A stretch of DNA of 64,000 nucleotides, taken from NCBI RefSeq assembly GCF_024628805.1, contig NZ_CP102382.1, positions 1,302,001 through 1,366,000 of the forward strand. The letters are read 5' to 3'. Position numbers and translations under genes: made by a program. The notes beneath the pieces are model-generated. The model was not told the origin of the DNA, ran no database searches, and saw only the letters and a program-made list of their open reading frames with translations. Positions 38,147-46,244 of the stretch are shown here, piece by piece. The DNA is from Paenimyroides aestuarii (GTDB lineage: Bacteria > Bacteroidota > Bacteroidia > Flavobacteriales > Flavobacteriaceae). Within the stretch, counting starts at the first letter, position 1, and every line of letters begins with the position of its first letter.

Positions 38147-38357
38147 TTTAAGATGTTTTTATTTTTTGGGTATCAGCTGTACAAAGTGGATCAGGGATCA
38201 GTTACTTTGAGCAATGCAAAGATGAATGATGGAAAATTATGCTCGGTGTTTAAGGTATATGTTCAAAGCCGGGAGATTTTGAGCAGATGGAGGATGGTAG
38301 GTGTTTTTAAAAAAACAATAGTTCTGCATATTATAATGACTAATATAAGATACTAAT

Positions 38358-39293
38358 ATGAAAAAAAATATTAAAAAAATCGTGATGTTACTTATTTGTT
38401 TTACAATGTTTAATTGTAATTCAGATACTAAAGAAATAGGACATTTAGTAACATTCGATATTGACCCTTTGGGTAACAATTTAGTTTTTTCTTGGAAAAC
38501 AGATGATAAAACATCTATTTACAAATGTGATACAGATGGAAAAAATGTAAAAAAAATATTAGAGAATGATTCATTGTCATATTATGCACCCAGATATAGT
38601 AAAGAAGGAGATTCAATAGTTTTTATCGCTACCGATTACCCTAACTCTTTGTTAACTTCTATAGGTGTGTGGAATGTTAAAGAAAACAGCGGTAAGCTAA
38701 TTGTAACTGATTCGCTATTAAAAACAGAAGCTGTTTTATCACCGGCTGGAAACAAATTGATTTTTTTAGGAGCAAAGGAGTATGGCAACTATTCTTCAAT
38801 TGGAAGGAAAGCCCCACACGGTTTTGATATTTATGAATTAAATATTAAAAATAATCTTATTAAGAGACTTACAAATTTCAATGCATATCAGATGAACCAT
38901 CTTAATTATATGCAGAAAGATAAATTTACTTTTAGTTCATTTTTAGATGGAAAAGATGGTGTTTTTCTTTATGACGATCTGGTAAAAAATACTAGTATGA
39001 TAACTTTTAAAAATGATTCATTGAAAAGTCTAAACGGTTTTTCAAAAGCAGATTACATTAATGACACTGAATTAGTTTATAGTTCTTATTATCAAGTTAA
39101 TTTGGTGGATTTTAGAAAAGGTACTTCAAAAAAAATTTATAAAAGTAAGTCTGGAAATCATATAAGTAATCTTTCATATTCTAAGCAACTTAATAAGTTA
39201 TTTGTATCAGAACAAAAACAAGATTTAATATACGCATTAGATTTAGATGGAAATCTGATAAAAACTATTCAATTAAGTTTTGAAAATAAGTAG
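38358..39293 (+). CDS. TolB-like beta-propeller lipoprotein, possible immunity protein
   Basis: The 311-residue protein has a lipoprotein signal (KKIVMLLICFTMFN then Cys at residue 20). PD40/TolB-like blades follow: FDIDPLGNNLVFSWKTDD, PRYSKEGDSIVFIATD, LSPAGNKLIFLGAKEY. It is followed by the same CAGCCTC/GAGGCTG hairpin, in nearly the same context, that follows the immunity lipoprotein gene ending at 45031. I therefore suspect it belongs to the first, otherwise lost, Rhs cassette, but it could be an unrelated lipoprotein. Confidence 0.65.
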   Translation: MKKNIKKIVMLLICFTMFNCNSDTKEIGHLVTFDIDPLGNNLVFSWKTDDKTSIYKCDTDGKNVKKILENDSLSYYAPRYSKEGDSIVFIATDYPNSLLTSIGVWNVKENSGKLIVTDSLLKTEAVLSPAGNKLIFLGAKEYGNYSSIGRKAPHGFDIYELNIKNNLIKRLTNFNAYQMNHLNYMQKDKFTFSSFLDGKDGVFLYDDLVKNTSMITFKNDSLKSLNGFSKADYINDTELVYSSYYQVNLVDFRKGTSKKIYKSKSGNHISNLSYSKQLNKLFVSEQKQDLIYALDLDGNLIKTIQLSFENK

Positions 39294-39307
39294 TTCACTT
39301 TTACCAA

Positions 39308-39339
39308 CAGCCTCTTTACAAACATATGGAGGCTGTTTT
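39308..39339 (+). repeat. CAGCCTC/GAGGCTG hairpin, copy 1
   Basis: A terminator-like stem CAGCCTC/GAGGCTG with a loop of about 14 nt and a TTTT tail, after the propeller lipoprotein gene. Confidence 0.75.
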
Positions 39340-39340
39340 C

Positions 39341-39408
39341 CCAAAAGTAATACAAACCTTTCCGCATGCAGAGGGATATGTTAAAAACAATGCCGGTAAT
39401 TATGTTTA
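39341..39408 (+). pseudogene. Rhs core 5' remnant
   Basis: The frame around 39359-39408 reads HAEGYVKNNAGNYVY, the same Rhs core piece that opens cassette E. It is cut off by the GC-rich palindrome at 39409. No tip survives. Confidence 0.6.
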
Positions 39409-39436
39409 CCCGATGGCGCGGATTTGCAATCCGTGC
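39409..39436. repeat. GC-rich palindromic repeat, copy 1
   Basis: CCCGATGG followed by the near-palindrome CGCGGATT-TGC-AATCCGTG. It interrupts a Rhs core remnant. Confidence 0.75.
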
Positions 39437-39488
39437 ATATAACCCCGCTACCGCACGAATCTTTCGTGTGGTAAGTAATAAAAACCAA

Positions 39489-39520
39489 ACAGCCTCTTTA
39501 CAAACGTATTGAGGTTGTTT
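39489..39520 (+). repeat. CAGCCTC/GAGGTTG hairpin, copy 2
   Basis: Same hairpin with one base change in the right arm (G-U pair in RNA). It opens cassette A. Confidence 0.75.
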
Positions 39521-39533
39521 TACAAAATATTGA

Positions 39534-40691
39534 AATTTTCCGCATGCAGAAGGTTATGTAAAACCAAACGGAACAAATTCGTATCTTTACGTTTATCAAT
39601 ACAAAGATCATTTAGGCAACAGCCGATTGGTATATGCCGATTTGAATAACGATGGAACCATAAACCCAGCGAATGAAATTGTAGAAGAGAATAACTATTA
39701 TCCATTTGGATTACAGCACCAAGGGTATAACGAAGTTGTAAACAGTAACCGAAGCGAAGCAGCAGAGAAGTATAAGTTTGACGGTAAAGAATTAAACGAC
39801 GAATTAGACTTAGATTTATATGATTTTGGCGCACGTAATTACGATGCTGCAATTGGAAGATGGTTGAATGTAGATCCGCTGGCGGAACAAACTATGGAAC
39901 CGTATTTGTATGTAAGTAACAATCCGATATTCTTTGTTGACCCTGACGGAATGCAGTCATGGGGATTTGACAGTTACGGTAGAGATCTTGTAAGTGTGGG
40001 GGCAATTGCAAGTTGGGGAATGACCAGTGGGGAAGCCTATTGGGAAAATTTTATTGATGAAGATTTTGTGAGTCCGCATGCGGATGGAGTTGAAACTGAC
40101 TATAAGAAAAATAAAGACGGATCGCTTACTGTTGTAGATAATGAAAATATTAATAATAATACTGACAGAATTGTAAGATTAGATAAAAAAGGAAACATTA
40201 AAGATGTATTGATTGATAATATAGCCAAAGGTATTTTAAAAGATGGAATAAATTTTGAACAGAACAATAATGTAATTCATGTCAATGGAACAAATCAACC
40301 TACTGAAACAGATTTTCAGAATTTTATAGTTGACTATATTCATTTAGTGAGGGTTGAGGTTACGGGATATGGATTAACAGAGAAACCATTTAGTAATCAA
40401 GTTACAGGCGTTTTAGTTGAAGCCCACAAAGGGAATACTTTTGATACATCAAATTCTGTTAGATACAATGAAAATGAGTTAATACGTTGGCAACATTTAA
40501 GAAGCACACAACCATACCTAGGTAAAAGTAGGTATGCTAAATATCACTATCATGGACATCCAGACAACTCCTTATCTAGTGAGTATGATGAAGCAAATGC
40601 ATCTTACAAAAAAATTCCGCATTTTATTTATAGCAAAAAATATAATCAACAATATAATGAAAAAGGTGTCTTTAAAACAACAACAAGGTAA
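39534..40691 (+). pseudogene. Rhs cassette A: core fragment with JAB-like toxin tip
   Basis: An open frame without ATG follows an in-frame TGA (39531). The first about 150 codons are Rhs core (YQYKDHLGNSRLVYADLNND, YDFGARNYDAAIGRWLNVDP) ending at FVDPDGM. The tip (about 240 residues) contains KYHYHGHPDNSLSSEYDEAN. This has the H-x-H-P...S-x-x-D layout of JAB/JAMM metal sites, so it resembles the JAB-like toxin 1 group. Translation could only begin at a non-ATG start such as TTG 39627. It overlaps the lipoprotein gene at 40657. Confidence 0.65.
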
Positions 40692-40935
40692 ATTATTAAT
40701 TTTAATTTTACTATATTTTCTTTTTGGATGTTCAAGTTTAAAGAACAAAGCAGCATCAGAAAACATTTATATTTATTTAGCATCTAATTTTCAAAAAAAG
40801 AATAAGTCAGCTATAAATCAATATAATTATTTTAGAATCAGATCCTATGATATAGATAGTTCAAATATAACCATATATCGAGTGAGTCCTGATTATAACA
40901 AAACTGTATTAGGAACTGAAGGAGATGCATATTAA
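40657..40935 (+). CDS. putative immunity lipoprotein A, probably truncated
   Basis: The start at 40657 gives MKKVSLKQQQGKLLILILLY followed by the lipobox LFG then Cys. The mature part is only about 65 residues (SSLKNKAASENIYIYLASNF...). Its stop abuts the GC-rich palindrome at 40936, so the 3' end was probably replaced by that repeat. The 35-nt overlap with the tip of cassette A is the usual toxin/immunity arrangement. Confidence 0.6.
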   Translation: MKKVSLKQQQGKLLILILLYFLFGCSSLKNKAASENIYIYLASNFQKKNKSAINQYNYFRIRSYDIDSSNITIYRVSPDYNKTVLGTEGDAY

Positions 40936-40964
40936 CCCGATCGCGCGGATTTGCAATCCGTGCC
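40936..40964. repeat. GC-rich palindromic repeat, copy 2
   Basis: CCCGATCG variant followed by CGCGGATT-TGC-AATCCGTG, directly at the stop of immunity gene A. A near-identical copy with the same downstream context lies at 45075. Confidence 0.75.
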
Positions 40965-40976
40965 ATTAAACTAACA

Positions 40977-41009
40977 ACAGCCTCTTTACAAACGTATTGA
41001 GGTTGTTTT
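40977..41009 (+). repeat. CAGCCTC/GAGGTTG hairpin, copy 3
   Basis: ACAGCCTC (40977-40984) with GAGGTTGT. It opens cassette B and is followed by the same core sequence as in cassettes A and C. Confidence 0.75.
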
Positions 41010-41021
41010 ACAAAATATTGA

Positions 41022-42294
41022 AATTTTCCGCATGCCGAAGGTTATGTAAAACCAAACGGAACAAATTCGTATCTTTACGTCTATCAATACAAAGATCATT
41101 TTGATTCACGAGACAAAGCTTTGAGAAAGCTTTCGTCGAAGAGACCCGAACGTAGTGAGTAGCCGATTGGTATATGCCGATTTAAATAACGACGGAACCA
41201 TAAATCCGGCGAATGAAATTGTAGAAGAGAATAACTATTACCCATTTGGTTTAAAACACGAAGGCTACAACAATTTACCGGGAGAGGGGTATAAATATAA
41301 GTTCTTAAACAAAGAATACGAAGACAGTTTTGCGCTTAATGTAACCGAAACTGATTACAGACACTACGACAGTGCGTTAGGACGTTTTAACGTGATTGAT
41401 CCATTGGCTGAACTGGCACCTGACTTTACACCGTACCGTTATGGGTTTAATAACCCGGTGTTATTTAGCGATCCGTCGGGATTGTTTGAAACTTGGGATG
41501 CTGCTGAGGAATATAGAAAAGAAAATAAGTTATTTGGAGCAACTATCGAGTTTGATGGTGATTCTAACTTGTGGAAAATTATTGATGGCGATTCAACAAT
41601 AACTCAAGTTGGAAAAAAAATAAATAGAATGTACATGATGGAAGGCGTTATGTACATGCAACAAACTAATGCTGGAGGCGGAGGCGGTGGAGCTGAATCA
41701 GGCTGGAAAAGTAATTTATCCGCTGATTTAACAAATGCTTACTCAAGTTCTGGATTTAGGCATGCTGTTGAATGGTGGAACCGCAATGTAGATTTTGGGA
41801 TTTATGATTTTCTATATAACAACTCAGCTGTTACAGGTTATGGTTCTGGGGAATATGGACCTTGGATACCTGATGCTATGGGTATGTCAATAAATGCTAG
41901 TGTAAATACTGGATTGTTTGGAGGTTTTTATATTAATGCAGGTTTTGCTGTTGGTAATGGAAAAGAAGATGAGTTTGCTATTTTTGGTGGTGGAGGCGCC
42001 GATTTTGGGTTTAATGGTAAGTTAGGAAAGCCAAGGATTAGTATAGGAGGTTCATTTGATTTTCATGACAATTACGGAGGTAATACTGACGTTTTAGGGG
42101 GATTAGGAGGAACAAATAAAAGCTATTTTGGCGGTTTAGGAGTTACAGGAAGTTATTCAAAATCCGCTAGATTGACACCGCAAGGATATAGATTTGAGGC
42201 ATCTGGTGTCTCAACTAAAAGTATAGGATTAGGTCTCGGATGGGGAGGAGGTACGGGTGTATCTAAAGGCTATGTTAAGAAGTTTAAATTTTAA
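41022..42294 (+). pseudogene. Rhs cassette B: frameshifted core with glycine-rich tip
   Basis: The core frame opened at 41022 (FPHAEGYVKPNGTNSYLYV) is broken by a 58-bp insertion at 41103 that leads to a TAG at 41160-41162. The rest of the core and the tip are in another frame (from GTG 41155 to 42294). The core half differs from the others (KEYEDSFALNVTETDYRHYD, LFSDPSGL), a second Rhs lineage. The tip has about 270 residues and ends in a long glycine-rich beta-like region (GGGGADFGFNGKLGKPRISI...). No toxin family recognised. Confidence 0.6.
41103..41160. repeat. 58-bp insertion element, copy 1
   Basis: It starts GATTCACGAGACAAAGCTTT, contains AAAGCTTTgagAAAGCTTT, and ends CGAACGTAGTGAGT. 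It replaces six bases of Rhs core (GGCAAC in cassette A) and shifts the frame. Confidence 0.75.
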
Positions 42295-42300
42295 TAGATT

Positions 42301-42642
42301 ATGAAATACTATTTTATGTGTCTTTTTGTTATCTTTTTCTCTTGCGAAAAAGTTGACTGTAGTTCATTGGCAAAAAGTTATCGAAAGCCTGAATGCTTAT
42401 TGATTGTAAAAAAAATGAATGATTCGTTATCAGTTTATAATTTTGATATTGAAGGTGTGAGTTTGAAAACAGGTAACGACACTTTATATAAGCAAGAAAA
42501 TCGATGGTTTTGTACTTATTATAAGGATATTTCAATAGGAGATACAATTATTAAAAAAGGTGGAGAACTGTCTTTTAATATCCATAAAAAAGACACTATT
42601 TTAACTTATTATTGGGAATGTGAAGGAAAAGTTTATGAATAA
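42301..42642 (+). CDS. putative immunity lipoprotein B
   Basis: The 113-residue product has a short lipoprotein signal (MKYYFMCLFVIFFS then Cys). The mature part contains further cysteines (VDCSS, PECLL, WFCTYY, WECEG). It starts 6 bp after the stop of cassette B and is followed by the next hairpin. No family recognised; the immunity role is inferred from position and from the lipoproteins in the same place in other cassettes. Confidence 0.6.
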   Translation: MKYYFMCLFVIFFSCEKVDCSSLAKSYRKPECLLIVKKMNDSLSVYNFDIEGVSLKTGNDTLYKQENRWFCTYYKDISIGDTIIKKGGELSFNIHKKDTILTYYWECEGKVYE

Positions 42643-42692
42643 GCAACCTTCACTAGCTCTAGTATATTGCTCGTGCAATAATAATAACCAAA

Positions 42693-42724
42693 AGCCTCTT
42701 TACAAATGTATTGAGGCTATTTTA
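42693..42724 (+). repeat. AGCCTC/GAGGCT hairpin, copy 4
   Basis: A slightly diverged copy (AAGCCTC with GAGGCTATTTT). It opens cassette C. Confidence 0.7.
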
Positions 42725-42816
42725 CAAAATATTGAAATTTTCCGCATGCAGAAGGTTATGTAAAACCAAACGGAACAAATTCGTATCTTTACGTTTATCA
42801 ATATAAAGATCATTTA

Positions 42817-42874
42817 GATTCACGAGACAAAGCTTTTAGAAAGCTTTCGGTGAAGAGACCCGAACGTAGTGAGT
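42817..42874. repeat. 58-bp insertion element, copy 2
   Basis: Same length and nearly the same sequence as 41103-41160, at the equivalent core position of cassette C. Confidence 0.75.
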
Positions 42875-42980
42875 GTAAGGTTAAGCTATGCAGATTGCGA
42901 CGGTAACGGAACAATTAACCCTGCAACCGAAATACTGGAAGAGAATAACTATTACCCGTTTGGGTTACAGCACCAAGGGT

Positions 42981-43122
42981 ATAACGATATTGCCAATAGT
43001 TGCCGCAATGAAGAAACCCGATGGCGCGGATTTGCAATCCGTGCCTTTAAAATAACGATATTGCCAATAGTTGCCGCAATGAAGAAACCCGATGGCGCGG
43101 ATTTGCAATCCGTGCCTTTAAA
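42981..43122. repeat. 71-bp tandem duplication
   Basis: Two adjacent 71-bp units (42981-43051, 43052-43122). Each contains the end of Rhs core C (ATTGCCAATAGTTGCCGCAA) and one GC-rich palindrome. Confidence 0.8.
43017..43045. repeat. GC-rich palindromic repeat, copy 3
   Basis: Inside the first tandem unit, at the point where Rhs core C ends. Confidence 0.75.
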
Positions 43123-43185
43123 AACACAACAGCCTCTTTACATACGTATTGAGGCTGTTTTATAATAAAATACTCATTGTTGTTA
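43088..43185. repeat. 98-bp direct repeat, copy 1 (palindrome copy 4 + hairpin copy 5)
   Basis: It consists of the GC-rich palindrome (43088-43116), then the CAGCCTC/GAGGCTG hairpin (43129-43158) and ATACTCATTGTTGTTA. It is repeated without visible change at 43330-43427. Confidence 0.8.
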
Positions 43186-43187
43186 CA

Positions 43188-43216
43188 CCCGATGGCGCGG
43201 ATTTGCAATCCGTGCC
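43188..43216. repeat. GC-rich palindromic repeat, copy 5
   Basis: CCCGATGG plus CGCGGATT-TGC-AATCCGTG, directly before the orphan tip fragment. Confidence 0.75.
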
Positions 43217-43329
43217 TTTAAATAAATGCAACTGGTGAAACTGCCAGAGCCAAAGAAACAATGTATAATTACATAAGTGGAATATTTACGGTTGTAACGC
43301 TTCCTGCGTTTGGACCATATAGAGCTGCC
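43217..43329 (+). pseudogene. orphan fragment of a lost Rhs tip
   Basis: The frame reads NATGETARAKETMYNY, ISGIFTVVTLPAFGPYRAA, resembling the start of a Rhs C-terminal region. It is bounded on both sides by GC-rich palindromes (43188 and 43330). It has no start or stop of its own. Confidence 0.45.
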
Positions 43330-43427
43330 CCCGATGGCGCGGATTTGCAATCCGTGCCTTTAAAAACACAACAGCCTCTTTACATACGTATTGAGGCTGT
43401 TTTATAATAAAATACTCATTGTTGTTA
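43330..43427. repeat. 98-bp direct repeat, copy 2 (palindrome copy 6 + hairpin copy 6)
   Basis: Same 98-bp composite as 43088-43185; the hairpin lies at 43371-43400. It opens cassette D. Confidence 0.8.
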
Positions 43428-43431
43428 TATC

Positions 43432-44592
43432 ATAGGCACCAGATTAAAAAAGCAAGTACAACCCAGCGGTGGTGCGTTAGTAACTACCGATTATGTAAAA
43501 GGATTTCAATATACAGATAATGTGTTAAAGTTTTTTCCACACCCTGAAGGCTATGTAGAATTTAAAAATAATCAATACCTTTATACCTATCAATACAAAG
43601 ATCATTTAGGAAACGTACGTTTAACATACCGTGATGGTTTTAGAAACCACCCTACATTAGAATATGCAAAAGACGGTGTTATACAAGTAAGCGAGATTAT
43701 TGAAAAGAGTGACTATTATCCTTTTGGATTAAAGCAGAAAGGAAATGATTTACCTGATTACAGCGTTGTAAACAAATATAAATACAAATTTGGCGGTAAA
43801 GAGCTAAACAACGAATTAGGATTAGATTTATATGATTTTGGCGCACGTAATTACGATGCGGCTATTGGTAGATGGTTGAACATTGACCCGTTAGCAGAGA
43901 ACTCACGAAGATGGACACCTTATAACTATGCTTATAACAATCCTATTTATTTAGTTGATCCTGATGGAATGCAGGCAGAAACCATTATTATTCGAGGGAC
44001 AAAAGAATCCTATACTTATAATGAAGAAACTAAATATACAGGTAATGATAAGTTTATTAAATCAGCTTTACAGGCTATGCAAACCTTACAAGCGTCACAA
44101 ACAGCTGCTGCAATGATTGAAGAATTAGATCATTCTAATCACAATTTTTATATACAAGCAGGTGATGATAATAAATTTACACCTACCTTAGAACCTTTTG
44201 CAGATCCAAGTAAAGCAACTGAATCTTCAAAAAAAATGAATGAACTAGGTAGAATTGGTTCAGGCGGTATTATTAGTTGGAACCAAAAAGATATGCTCAT
44301 ACCGGCGACAACTTCAGATTTAACCTCAAAAGAAATTATTTTTGGACATGAAATGGGGCATGCTTTGGACTCAAATAGGGGTAAACTAGATAGGACGTTA
44401 GAAAATGGTATAAAGAAAAGTGAATGGCAGGCAGTTTATAGAGAGAATTTAATAAGAAGTGAATTAGGTTTGCCTTTAAGAACACATTATGGACGCGAGA
44501 GAGAGGCAGAAACCGGTAGATATTTGGGGCCAGCAGGTTCAAAGATGTTAGGTCCAAATAATGAAATAATAAAACCTTATTGGTATGAATAA
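43432..44592 (+). pseudogene. Rhs cassette D: core fragment with HExxH peptidase toxin tip
   Basis: This is the longest core piece. It starts about 30 codons further upstream than the others (GTRLKKQVQPSGGALVTTDY) and is complete through YDFGARNYDAAIGRWLNIDP to LVDPDGM. No ATG is available; GTG 43522 is the first alternative start. The tip of about 205 residues carries EIIFGHEMGHALDSNRGK, an HExxH zinc site resembling the M91/NleD-type effector peptidases often found as Rhs tips. It overlaps the lipoprotein gene by 8 nt. Confidence 0.7.
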
Positions 44593-45031
44593 ATATGTTT
44601 TAAGTATTTTAAGCTTGTTATTTATCTCTTGCAATACTTTTAAAAGTATTAGATACGAAGATAGAGGAGGTAAAATATGTTATAAAATTTTTTATAATAA
44701 AAAAGTTAAAATTAAATCACTTGATGGAGTTGAATATAATATATACCAATTTCACTTTAATAAAGAGTATTTATATTTAACAAATGATAGTGGGGTTCCA
44801 GGAGAAAATTATCATAGTATTATGAAGAAAATAAATAGTGATTCTGTGTACCTGAATGATTTTTTTTATAATAATAGACTTCCAACAATAATCGAAGGTA
44901 AAGACAAAAATGGATATTATTATAATTATACAGATACTATTATAAACATTGGATATAGTAATGTAAAATCAGAGCAATCTAAAAAGTATTTTGATTACAT
45001 AATTAAAAATATTAAAAAGTGTAACAAATAA
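44585..45031 (+). CDS. putative immunity lipoprotein D
   Basis: The 148-residue product has the signal MNKYVLSILSLLFIS then Cys. The mature domain is Tyr/Asn/Lys-rich (YEDRGGKICYKIFYNKKVKI...). It overlaps the end of the peptidase tip by 8 nt, typical of immunity genes. No known family. As a lipoprotein it should sit in the periplasm or on the surface, where it could neutralise an incoming peptidase. Confidence 0.65.
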   Translation: MNKYVLSILSLLFISCNTFKSIRYEDRGGKICYKIFYNKKVKIKSLDGVEYNIYQFHFNKEYLYLTNDSGVPGENYHSIMKKINSDSVYLNDFFYNNRLPTIIEGKDKNGYYYNYTDTIINIGYSNVKSEQSKKYFDYIIKNIKKCNK

Positions 45032-45038
45032 ATCACCA

Positions 45039-45068
45039 ACAGCCTCTTTACAAACCTATGGAGGCTGT
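45039..45068 (+). repeat. CAGCCTC/GAGGCTG hairpin, copy 7
   Basis: It follows immunity gene D directly, with the same leading ACCAACAGCCTC context as copy 1. Confidence 0.75.
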
Positions 45069-45074
45069 ATTATA

Positions 45075-45103
45075 CCCGATCGCGCGGATTTGCAATCCGT
45101 GCC
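45075..45103. repeat. GC-rich palindromic repeat, copy 7
   Basis: CCCGATCG variant, as in copy 2, with the same 12-base link to the next hairpin. Confidence 0.75.
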
Positions 45104-45115
45104 ATTAAACTAACA

Positions 45116-45149
45116 ACAGCCTCTTTACAAACGTATTGAGGCTGTTTTA
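45116..45149 (+). repeat. CAGCCTC/GAGGCTG hairpin, copy 8
   Basis: ACAGCCTC with GAGGCTGTTTT. It opens cassette E. Confidence 0.75.
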
Positions 45150-45152
45150 TAA

Positions 45153-46244
45153 AAACATTGGAATCTTCCGCATGCAGAAGGATATGTTAAAAACAATGGT
45201 GGTAATTATGTTTATCACTATATTTACAAAGACCATTTGGGCAACAATAGGTTGGTATATGCCGATTTAAACAAAGACGGAACAATTAATCCGGCGAATG
45301 AGATTATCGAAGAGAATAATTACTATCCTCTTGGTTTAAAACAAAAAGGAGACGATTTACCTGATTACAGCGTTGTAAACAAATATAAATACGCTTACGG
45401 CGGTAAAGAGTTAAACGATGAATTAGGATTAGATTTATATGATTTTGGCGCACGTAATTACGATGCAGCAATTGGGCGTTGGTTGAATGTGGATCCGTTA
45501 GCGGAACAGATGAGAAGATTTAGTCCCTACGTATACGCTTTTAATAATCCTATTTATTTTGTTGACCCCGATGGAATGAAACCTGATGATTGGTATATTG
45601 ATTGGAGAACTGGTATTGTTTTGGGACAAGATGGTGCAAAAACTAATAATGTTAGAATAATAAAAGGACAATCTTGGGCACAAATAAAAAATTCTGAAGG
45701 AGGAACAATGTCTCAGTCAGCAACAAATAAATTACAAGCAGAAAGTAGAATAGTTAAAATAAATAATAATAAAATTAATACCGACTTAAATACTATAAAC
45801 AGAGAAACTATCAATGATCAAACAAAAGAGAGACAGGTACTTTTCCAGTTAAATCGTTCTGAAGATATAAATGGTTATGCAGAAGGAGAATTATCTACTA
45901 TAATTGGAGAACCTGGTAGAAATGGAGAGGTAGATTTACCCCCTAAGGTACCTGGGTTCGAAAATGATCAGTTATTGTTAAGACAAGCTCATACTCATAA
46001 TTTAGACCAAACGGGAAGAACAAACTTACCTGGTACTTCGGAGGCTGATTATAATGTTTCAAAAGATAGAAGTTTTAATATTTATGCAATTGATTCTTAT
46101 CAAGGAAGTCAAGAAGGAGGAAATGCTATACATATGACGAATTCAAATAATGAATGTGGAGTAAATGTTGGTACAACAAATGACACGAGTGGAATAGGAC
46201 AACAAGTTTTAGATGATTATATTAAGTTAAATAAACCAAAATGA
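45153..46244 (+). pseudogene. Rhs cassette E: core fragment with JAB-like toxin tip
   Basis: The frame is open from 45153 after TAA, with no ATG (TTG 45237 is the first usable start). The core reads HAEGYVKNNGGNYVY, KDHLGNNRLVYADLNKDGTI, YDFGARNYDAAIGRWLNVDP and FVDPDGM. The tip of about 220 residues contains RQAHTHNLDQTGRTNLPGTS followed by EADYNVSKDRSFNIYAIDSY. This gives an H-x-H plus S-x-x-D arrangement, as in JAB/JAMM metallo-isopeptidase folds and the JAB-like toxins. It overlaps the lipoprotein gene by 4 nt (ATGA). Confidence 0.68.

Larger units (their letters stand above)
42736..43165 (+). pseudogene. Rhs cassette C: tip deleted
   Basis: It has the same opening core as A and B (FPHAEGYVKPNGTNSYLYV). 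It carries the same 58-bp frameshifting insertion, and the core continues in a second frame (VRLSYADCDGNGTINPATEI, GLQHQGYNDIANSCRNE). It is cut by the GC-rich palindrome at 43017; the remaining frame reads through the repeats and is not a real protein. No tip or immunity gene remains. Confidence 0.65.

Noticed and set aside
38153..38356. 67-codon open frame after the tRNA terminator
   Set aside because: It begins inside the terminator region, has no ribosome binding site, and has a composition unlike a protein.
42869..43165. 98-codon frame of cassette C as a real small protein
   Set aside because: Its second half is a translation of the tandem 71-bp repeats and hairpin, not a protein domain.
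39308..45149. CRISPR array made by the repeated units in the Rhs region
   Set aside because: Repeats are irregularly spaced, separated by genes of 0.3-1.2 kb, and no cas gene is present.
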